Shown: in pieces, positions 63,514-64,000 of the stretch
Layout of the letters: every line of letters starts with the position of its first letter
Numbering within the stretch: the stretch's first letter is position 1
From: JAGQYH01 sp041393015
Lineage (GTDB): Bacteria > Bacteroidota > Bacteroidia > Chitinophagales > JADIYW01
Length of the DNA: 64,000 nucleotides
Assembly: GCA_041393015.1 (NCBI GenBank)
Contig: JAWKKV010000013.1
Location: 1 to 64,000, forward strand
Direction of reading: 5' to 3'
Program-made: the position numbers and the translations under genes
The notes under the pieces: generated by a model
What the model was told of the DNA's origin: nothing
Databases searched by the model: none
The model's input: the letters and a program-made list of their open reading frames with translations, nothing else

Positions 63514-64000
63514 AATAGGAGGGAAAGTGGCGCAGGTTCAGCTTATATATATACCTATAATGGATCATCATGGGTGGCACAACAGAAATTAACAGCACCT
63601 AATCCTACAGCTGGATACAGGTTTGGAAGTGCTGTGGATATATCCGGTGATTATGCAGTGATGGGGAAAGCAACGAAAGTTCCATTATAGCCAACAATGG
63701 AGCGGCGTATGTTTTTAAATACAATGGCAGTGCTTTCGTAGAGTTGGATAAATTAATGGCATTTGATGCGGAAACTTTTGACTTTTTTGGCTATGATGTG
63801 GATATAGCAGGAGAACATATTTTGGTAAGTGCCATCAATGGTGGACCAAATGGATCAGGAGCGCTGTATCATACTATTGCTCAAGCTACTAACTATACTT
63901 ATGACACTACTTTTGTAGCCTCATGCGATTCAGCTTTTATTAGAGGGCAGTGGTATGATTCAGCACAAACCATTATTGATACTTTATATGGAGGTGATAT
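63514..64000 (+). pseudogene. Giant surface protein, part 4 (end of propeller 4, fifth linker, runs off window)
   Basis: 63523-63664 reads ESGAGSAYIYTYNGSSWVAQ and FGSAVDISGDYAVMG. After a one-base break, 63665-64000 continues in another frame with ESNESSIIANNGAAYVFKYN, FGYDVDIAGEHILVSAING and the linker ASCDSAFIRGQWYDSAQTII. Single G losses near 63520 (GGG) and 63664 (GGGG) explain the breaks. The gene continues beyond the window; a T9SS sorting domain would be expected at its end. Confidence 0.7.

Larger units (their letters stand above)
58690..64000 (+). repeat. Four ~1.3-kb modules, each seven FG-GAP repeats plus a linker
   Basis: The Cys codon of the linker CDS motif falls at 58713, 60027, 61342, 62626 and 63924, intervals of 1314, 1315, 1284 and 1298 bp. 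Between successive linkers I count seven repeats each time, the number of blades in an integrin-alpha-like propeller. The linkers carry ACDSxxINGxWYSExQIVxD and end in a second Cys. Confidence 0.85.

Overview
The window is AT-rich DNA from the chromosome of a Bacteroidota bacterium, most like a marine or freshwater Flavobacteriia/Saprospiria-type lineage; I cannot name a genus. The phylum call rests on several markers: a TamL lipoprotein paired with TamB, T9SS-type secreted multidomain proteins with SprB and thrombospondin-3-like repeats, a carbamoyltransferase of the N-succinyl/N-acetylornithine type inside an arginine operon, TAnnTTTG promoter boxes, few Shine-Dalgarno sites, and ECF sigma factors followed by outer-membrane beta-barrel genes. 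No tRNA, rRNA, CRISPR array or intact transposase gene was seen.

Layout. 1-3.8 kb: the start of a PhoD-like phosphatase gene, a TonB-dependent receptor and rpe. 4.0-6.3 kb: an ECF sigma factor, a one-helix anti-sigma-like protein and a secreted barrel protein. 6.9-9.0 kb: a tiny secreted protein made of five identical nonapeptides, a divergent 527-residue helical protein, and a likely small RNA with a near-ideal promoter and terminator. 9.7-13.5 kb: PDZ protein, lgt, an Nramp-like transporter and a DUF1304 protein. 13.6-18.7 kb: arginine operon (GNAT acetyltransferase, argG, argC, argD, argF'). 18.6-23.7 kb: an eight-gene minus-strand operon around a photolyase/cryptochrome-like flavoprotein, with two flavin reductases, two SDR-type proteins, DUF2256, TIGR03643 and a 55-residue DUF6435-type protein. 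23.8-26.0 kb: rimK with a RimB-like protease and an AstE/AspA-like hydrolase. 26.2-34.5 kb: a DsbA-like protein and the tamL-tamB pair. 34.6-37.5 kb: HMG-CoA lyase, a VTT-domain protein and an acyl-CoA dehydrogenase. 37.5-38.7 kb: a strongly decayed pseudogene and inverted repeats. 38.7-49 kb: ilvE, rdgB, a second ECF sigma/barrel locus, and lipid-type genes (SDRs, an ACAD10/11-like kinase, sterol desaturase), separated by repeat-rich spacers. 49.4-56.6 kb: Pif1-like helicase, a secreted sphingomyelinase-like enzyme, DUF445, pyrE and a NUDIX hydrolase. 56.9-64 kb: a very large surface protein with a beta-helix-like N-terminus, a glycine-rich region and a string of seven-bladed FG-GAP propellers, interrupted by six apparent small deletions and running off the window.

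The most unusual items are the nonapeptide-repeat protein, whose repeat copies differ only synonymously; the small RNA next to it; the two sigma/anti-sigma/barrel loci, one split and one fused; a family of short elements ending in inverted GACACAGATTTCAC-like repeats; and the exact seven-repeat periodicity of the giant protein.
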